This document shows, piece after piece, positions 5,193 to 8,191 of a stretch of DNA of 8,191 bases (its first letter is position 1; each line of letters starts with the position of its first letter). The notes under the pieces were generated by a model. That model made no database searches. It saw nothing but the letters and a program-made list of their open reading frames with translations, and had not been told where the DNA came from. Made by a program: the position numbers and the translations under genes. Source of the stretch: an uncultured Ktedonobacteraceae bacterium (lineage in GTDB: Bacteria; Chloroflexota; Ktedonobacteria; Ktedonobacterales; Ktedonobacteraceae); the NCBI GenBank assembly GCA_955652655.1, contig CATPCK010000259.1, forward strand, positions 1 to 8,191, in the 5' to 3' direction.

Positions 5193-6557
5193 CTACTGGC
5201 TCAAGGGTATCAATTGGGACGCGGTGACCTTCTGAATATGGATGATCACATCAAAGCACTGCGGTAAAGACAGAGATGCGTAATACGTATCGCCTGCGGC
5301 ACTATCATACACCGCACCAATCGTGAGAAACCCATGTGGTCCACTCATCCATTGTCTGACTTCGCCACTGGGAATGTGGCGGAGATCCAGGGCATAGAGC
5401 GAGAAACCGGCGTGGCCAAACATATAATTGTAGCTCTTTTGCTCGGATGCCTGAACGGTAAATGATTGGAGAGATGTGAACTGACCACTATTATCCATTC
5501 CATACGCGTTGAATGACCCCTGGTAAAAGCTCGTGCCTATGGCCAGGTACTGTGACTGGTAGCGCTCACGCAGATACATCCCCATGGGGGTAGAGCCGCT
5601 CTGCGCACCTGTCTGAATATGTCCATCGTGTGCCCAGAGCACCAGCTTGCTTCCCCCATCGGCATGCTCATGCAGCCAGGCAATGTTCTCGGCCATGAAC
5701 GCATCCCGTTGCTCACCTGCCTGTTCCCGCGCTTGCGGATCTTGCAGATTATAGCTCAGGAATTGTACGCCTTGCACAACAACACGCGCTTCTTGCAATG
5801 CCTGTGCAAAAGCCTGGAGCGATGAACGCGTTTCGTACTGCGTTTCGTGTTGCTTGAGCAGATTGTAGACCTGCTGAGCATGTACAACATCCTGCTGCTG
5901 TGTTGATAGGGGTAACTGAGCATCGGATGCCAGATCCAGCGGAAGCCCCTGATACAGGGATGTGACTCTGGCGGCGCTTTGGGGATCAACAGTCTGGAGA
6001 TACTGGGTGACACGATCGAAAGTGATGGTTTCGATGAACTGGTGGCTATCAAAGCCTGCGAAGCGCACCTTGTGTACATGGCTGGGATCTGCGTCGTAGG
6101 CGCGTACCCATTTCACCAGAGCGAGCACTTCCTGCGTGTTCCACGTCCAGAAGTGAAATTGCTCTAACACGTTTGCAGCATCCCCTTGCCCCGTCAGGAC
6201 ATACGTGTTGATCTGCTCCCCAGCACTCCAACTGCCCTCCATCGCGAACATCGTAAAGCCCATCTTCTCGACCAGGAATTCCAGCAGGCGATGTTTCAGG
6301 GTAAAGAACTCGTGGGAACCATGGGTCGCCTCGCCCAGACCGACGATCGAGGCGCTCCCGACGATCCGTTGCAAAGGTAGTGCATCGTCGAGTGGTGCCT
6401 GCGGGTCGGTCGTCTTGAGCGGGAGAGCTTGCTGTTTGATCCAGGACAGGACTGGAGATGAGGTCGGCTGCGGCTGACCGCATCCAATCAGACTCGTGCT
6501 CAGGTATATCAGGAGAAGCAGGCAGACTGAAACGAAGCAGAACGATTTGCGGCGCAT
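5193..6557 (-). CDS. Erythromycin-esterase-family lipoprotein
   Basis: A 454-aa protein of the erythromycin esterase (Ere/PF05139) family. Residues 1-26 are a lipoprotein signal: basic start MRRKSF, hydrophobic core and lipobox L-I-G-C26, implying an exported, lipid-anchored form, unlike the cytoplasmic resistance enzymes EreA/EreB as I know them. Family motifs are present in order: GLGEATHGSHEF (E76, H79), LKHRLLEFL, FAMEGSW (E107), FAGFDSHQ (167-173), RDAFMAENI (284-292) and LVLWAHDGHI (H310, H313). Active members hydrolyse the macrolide lactone ring; others act on unknown esters, so macrolide resistance is not proven. The start has a strong GGAGG-rich site about nine bases upstream. A perfect dyad about 150 bp further upstream, beside a TATACT box, is a likely control site. 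cas6 follows 58 bp downstream, probably by chance of arrangement. Confidence 0.88.
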   Translation of the reverse strand: MRRKSFCFVSVCLLLLIYLSTSLIGCGQPQPTSSPVLSWIKQQALPLKTTDPQAPLDDALPLQRIVGSASIVGLGEATHGSHEFFTLKHRLLEFLVEKMGFTMFAMEGSWSAGEQINTYVLTGQGDAANVLEQFHFWTWNTQEVLALVKWVRAYDADPSHVHKVRFAGFDSHQFIETITFDRVTQYLQTVDPQSAARVTSLYQGLPLDLASDAQLPLSTQQQDVVHAQQVYNLLKQHETQYETRSSLQAFAQALQEARVVVQGVQFLSYNLQDPQAREQAGEQRDAFMAENIAWLHEHADGGSKLVLWAHDGHIQTGAQSGSTPMGMYLRERYQSQYLAIGTSFYQGSFNAYGMDNSGQFTSLQSFTVQASEQKSYNYMFGHAGFSLYALDLRHIPSGEVRQWMSGPHGFLTIGAVYDSAAGDTYYASLSLPQCFDVIIHIQKVTASQLIPLSQ

Positions 6558-6691
6558 CGTGTTTCTTCCTCCCTCCTCCTTATGGAGGTACCATACTCAG
6601 GCGTACGTTCACTCTCGTTCACGAAACGCCGTTCCACCGTTTCACCATCTTATTGTCACCCCGTGCCAAGGGAAAGAGTTTCCTCAACACT

Positions 6692-6715
6692 AGTATACGC
6701 ATGTACGGTGTACAT
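6692..6715 (-). promoter_or_regulatory. Candidate esterase promoter with palindromic operator
   Basis: ATGTAC-GGT-GTACAT (6701-6715) is a perfect 6-3-6 dyad. Four bases to its left is TATACT on the minus strand (6692-6697), a good -10 box for the esterase gene. The dyad would occupy the spacer between -35 and -10, where a TetR- or MerR-type protein would act. The -35 hexamer at 17 bases (GAAAAA) is poor, which suits a regulated promoter. The leader would be about 130 bases. The identity of the regulator is unknown. Confidence 0.45.
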
Positions 6716-6855
6716 TTTTCGTCTTGATCTCTGAGAAAAAAACACAGGAGGCCACCATCCCAGGAAAAACAAGCGGCTTCATCCAATTTGCTATATGCTT
6801 CCATGTTGAACTTGCGGAAAATCCCGCCGAGAATCAAGCCGTTACCTCCTACCAG

Positions 6856-6881
6856 GCGGAAGAAGACAAGGCCTCTTCCGC
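6856..6881 (-). terminator. Possible terminator hairpin after the DUF3592-like gene
   Basis: GCGGAAGA (6856-6863) and TCTTCCGC (6874-6881) form a perfect 8-bp stem around a 10-base loop, starting 19 bases beyond the stop codon of the leftward gene. There is no U-tract on either side, so it may be a weak or factor-dependent terminator, or an mRNA 3'-end stabiliser. Confidence 0.4.
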
Positions 6882-6900
6882 AACGTTTCCCTGGAAGCAA

Positions 6901-7251
6901 TTAGCGCATTTTCCTACTGATCGAGGCGACCGAGGCGATCGTGGAGCGTTTGGGATTCTCAGGGTCGATGAGAACATCGACCGACTCTCCCAGTTTCACA
7001 CGCGCGGGTGATGGGACCAGGCCGCGGAACTGGTACGTCGTATCACTCCGCGGGTCTGTCCACTCCGCAACGATCATCTTGCTTTGTCCCGCGCCCAATC
7101 CCAGAGCGAAAACAGAATCTGTGACTGTAGCAATGATTCGCGTTCCATGTTGTTTCAGCCAGCGATTCTTGATCAACGCCCTGAAAAACAAAGCGATTCC
7201 AATAGCGAGAATCGCTATGACCCCGACAATGGCAATGAGAGTAGGCCACAT
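6901..7251 (-). CDS. DUF3592-like single-pass membrane protein
   Basis: A 116-aa protein with an N-terminal membrane helix at about residues 3-24 (PTLIAIVGVIAILAIGIALFF), a short basic stretch (RALIKNRWLKQ) and a soluble domain. The latter has the beta-strand pattern of DUF3592-type proteins: HGTRIIATVTD, MIVAEWTDP, TTYQFRG and the closing VKLGESVDVLIDPENPKRSTI. Such proteins have no established biochemical role. The ATG at 7251 is preceded by AAAGGAAAGG, and the stop is TAA 6901-6903. Upstream is a near-consensus promoter with a double operator, the counterpart of the one before the DUF5808 gene, so the two genes appear to share a repressor although their products are unrelated in sequence. 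The basic stretch after the helix suggests that the soluble domain faces the cytoplasm. Confidence 0.8.
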   Translation of the reverse strand: MWPTLIAIVGVIAILAIGIALFFRALIKNRWLKQHGTRIIATVTDSVFALGLGAGQSKMIVAEWTDPRSDTTYQFRGLVPSPARVKLGESVDVLIDPENPKRSTIASVASISRKMR

Positions 7252-7276
7252 AGGTTTTACCTTTCCTTTATTAGAG

Positions 7277-7299
7277 AACCTCTTTTCAGGACAGAGGTT
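7277..7299 (-). promoter_or_regulatory. Leader hairpin of the DUF3592-like gene
   Basis: AACCTCT and AGAGGTT pair as a perfect 7-bp stem with a 9-base loop, in the untranslated leader between the operator and the ribosome binding site, 26 bases before the start codon. The other gene with the same promoter module also has a leader hairpin of different sequence. Confidence 0.4.
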
Positions 7300-7320
7300 G
7301 CTCTGTTCACCTCACGGTCA

Positions 7321-7369
7321 ATAGCAATTTGCTATATCAATTTATAACATATTGCTATTTGTTTGTCAA
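7321..7369 (-). promoter_or_regulatory. Promoter with tandem double operator, copy 2
   Basis: On the minus strand, TTGACA (7364-7369), a 17-base spacer and TATAAA (7341-7346) make a near-consensus sigma-70 promoter. Two 15-bp dyads overlap it: ATAACATATTGCTAT (7344-7358, plus-strand reading) across the spacer and -10, and ATAGCA-ATT-TGCTAT (7321-7335), a perfect 6-3-6 palindrome just past the start point. Centre-to-centre spacing is 23 bp, as in copy 1. Aligned to copy 1, the run of 17 bases beginning AAATAGCAATATG is identical, then TATAGC and ATTGCTAT match in register with no gap after the -35 region. Confidence 0.83.
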
Positions 7370-7581
7370 GGATTTTGGGCAAGTGATGTAAAAATGCGCT
7401 GACCAGGTTGTTCCACTACAAGGGATTACGAACGAAATCTGTTCCGGCAATTATTGTAAAAGTGATTCTGTGGCCAAGAATTGCAGGCTAAGCCCTGTTC
7501 AAGAAAAAGAGAAATTACCTCTCTTCACTCCTTAAGTGATCCAACATCACAGCCATCCCTCGGTGATTTGCAGGTACTTTC

Positions 7582-7887
7582 TCAGGATACCGTCGATTTA
7601 AGCCAGGTGCCAAACCAAATGAGGAGGCTCAGCAGCGAGCCAACAGCGAGGCTGAAGAGAAAGACCAGTGGGAAAAACCCCAAGGCAAAGTTTCTTCCCA
7701 TATCACTGGTCATATAGTTCTGCGGGACGAACCATTTCACTCCATATTCGGGCAGAATACAGGTCATGAGGTAGAGTGCGTTCATGATTACACAGGTAGC
7801 GAAACCGATGAGACAACCTCTCTTCGCTCCTATGCTCTTCTTGTTCGTTTGCGTCAGGTTGTTAGTGTCGGGGGCTGTGCCTTGCAT
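7582..7887 (-). CDS. Unrecognised small protein with two membrane helices
   Basis: A 101-aa protein. After a polar N-terminus (MQGTAPDTNN, then LTQTNKKSIGAKRG) come two hydrophobic segments, about residues 24-45 (GCLIGFATCVIMNALYLM) and 67-95 (FALGFFPLVFLFSLAVGS), joined by a short loop with PEYGVKWFVPQNYM. I do not recognise the family. I prefer ATG 7887 because AAGGAAG lies five bases upstream; the frame is open to a TTG at 7944, but those starts have no ribosome binding site. Stop TGA is 7582-7584. It points the same way as the genes to its left but is separated by a long gap containing another promoter, so it is probably a separate unit. Confidence 0.65.
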   Translation of the reverse strand: MQGTAPDTNNLTQTNKKSIGAKRGCLIGFATCVIMNALYLMTCILPEYGVKWFVPQNYMTSDMGRNFALGFFPLVFLFSLAVGSLLSLLIWFGTWLKSTVS

Positions 7888-7966
7888 ACTTTCTTCCTTC
7901 AAAAACAGATTTTGTCTTTTCTTCATCAAGATGTTTTGTATCAAAGTCGATTGACTTACAAAAAGA

Positions 7967-7983
7967 AGTATAGCAGACGTCTG
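7967..7983 (-). promoter_or_regulatory. Extended -10 promoter with adjoining palindrome
   Basis: On the minus strand, TGCTATACT (ending at 7967) is an extended -10 element, and immediately upstream is the perfect 10-bp palindrome CAGACGTCTG (7974-7983), sharing its last bases with the TG of the element. No good -35 box is seen, which extended -10 promoters tolerate. It would drive the 7582-7887 gene with a leader of about 70 bases; AAGTC-GATT-GACTT (7944-7957) in that leader is a second small dyad. Confidence 0.4.
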
Positions 7984-8050
7984 AGGCTACCACATGGGGC
8001 ATTTGACCCAGACTGATTAATCATTTCTGCCACTCTGTACTTAGCGATCT

Positions 8051-8191
8051 CTACTTCTCCTCTGGCACATCCTCTATCAAATCCGTAACAGGAACACCGA
8101 GGGCTTTCGCTATCTTATCGAGCGTAAAGAAAGACACATCATGCTGGGGGTTATGCCATACCGATTGAACTGTCCGATAGGAGAGGTCGGC
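8051..8191 (-). CDS. XRE/Cro-type regulator, copy B (5' end outside window)
   Basis: The last 46 codons of a gene running leftwards from beyond the right edge: ADLSYRTVQSVWHNPQHD, VSFFTLDKIAKALGVPV and TDLIEDVPEEK, then TAG 8051-8053. The protein is identical over this length to residues 25-70 of copy A at 3728. At DNA level 137 of 141 bases match; the four differences (8147, 8174, 8176, 8177 against 3824, 3851, 3853, 3854) are all synonymous. Similarity ends at the stop codon: the downstream flanks do not align. The two copies are direct repeats 4.3 kb apart. The start, the promoter and any divergent partner gene lie outside the window. Confidence 0.85.
   Translation of the reverse strand, partial: ADLSYRTVQSVWHNPQHDVSFFTLDKIAKALGVPVTDLIEDVPEEK

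Larger units (their letters stand above)
6558..6900. other. 343-bp gene-free stretch between esterase and DUF3592-like genes
   Basis: No convincing gene on either strand; open frames here lack ribosome binding sites and family resemblance. It holds the upstream region of the esterase gene, including the CCTCC-TTAT-GGAGG inverted repeat (6575-6588) that overlaps its purine-rich leader, the dyad at 6701-6715, a lone operator-like 13-mer at 6784-6796 and a hairpin at 6856-6881. The last three are listed separately or under findings. Confidence 0.55.
7252..7581. other. 330-bp gene-free stretch with promoter module
   Basis: Contains the leader hairpin AACCTCT (7277-7283) / AGAGGTT (7293-7299) and the promoter/operator module at 7321-7369 of the leftward gene. 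From about 7370 to 7581 I see nothing: no coding frame with a ribosome binding site, no T-run terminator hairpin and no repeats. Confidence 0.55.

Noticed and set aside
6049..6483. Minus-strand open frame inside the esterase gene
   Set aside because: An alternative frame of the esterase, which has intact family motifs across this region.
6724..7011. Plus-strand open frame over the DUF3592-like gene's 3' end
   Set aside because: No ribosome binding site, no coding character, and it overlaps a better supported gene on the other strand.
1..8191. CRISPR repeat-spacer array
   Set aside because: I looked for one because of card1, csx15 and cas6, but saw no regularly spaced 25-40 base repeats on either strand.

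Overview
The window looks like a piece of a mid-GC soil-type chromosome, most likely Chloroflexota and possibly Ktedonobacteria. That guess rests on recalled gene content (Csx15, a DUF5808 protein, an IS630-type remnant, a small XRE regulator present twice, an erythromycin-esterase-like lipoprotein). It is an inference, because no marker gene is present.

Layout. Positions 1-1670 (+) hold an unrecognised small helical ORF at the left edge, a Card1/DUF1887-type CARF plus PD-(D/E)XK nuclease, and a Csx15 protein. Card1 and Csx15 are accessory proteins of type III CRISPR signalling: an effector switched on by cyclic oligoadenylate, and a small partner family proposed to act on the same messenger. 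Positions 1671-2030 are non-coding and end in a strong promoter with a double operator, which drives a DUF5808 membrane-anchored protein (2031-2348). Positions 2473-2745 (-) are a dead IS630-type transposase fragment with an in-frame amber codon. Positions 2878-3594 (+) encode a class I SAM methyltransferase. Positions 3728-3940 (-) encode a 70-aa XRE/Cro-type regulator, divergent from a 74-aa small protein (4082-4306, +) across a repeat-rich control region. Positions 4409-5134 (-) encode Cas6, and 5193-6557 (-) an erythromycin-esterase-family lipoprotein. Positions 6901-7251 (-) encode a DUF3592-like one-helix membrane protein, and 7582-7887 (-) a two-helix membrane protein. From 8051 to the right edge (-) runs the 3' part of a second XRE gene, almost identical to the first.

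How it fits together. card1, csx15 and cas6 point to a type III CRISPR-Cas island, but no Cas10, backbone RAMP gene, Cas1/Cas2 or repeat-spacer array lies inside the window. The island is therefore scattered, or its core lies outside. The clearest structure not explained by genes is a promoter/operator module found twice: upstream of the DUF5808 gene (+) and of the DUF3592-like gene (-). Each copy has TTGACA followed by two 15-bp ATAGCA-NNN-TGYTAT-type dyads exactly 23 bp apart centre to centre, with the first dyad overlapping the -10 box. This suggests two otherwise unrelated small membrane-protein genes under one unidentified repressor. The second is the pair of XRE genes: over 141 bp they differ at four bases, all silent, and the similarity stops at the stop codon. 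As direct repeats they bracket the cas6-to-membrane-protein segment.
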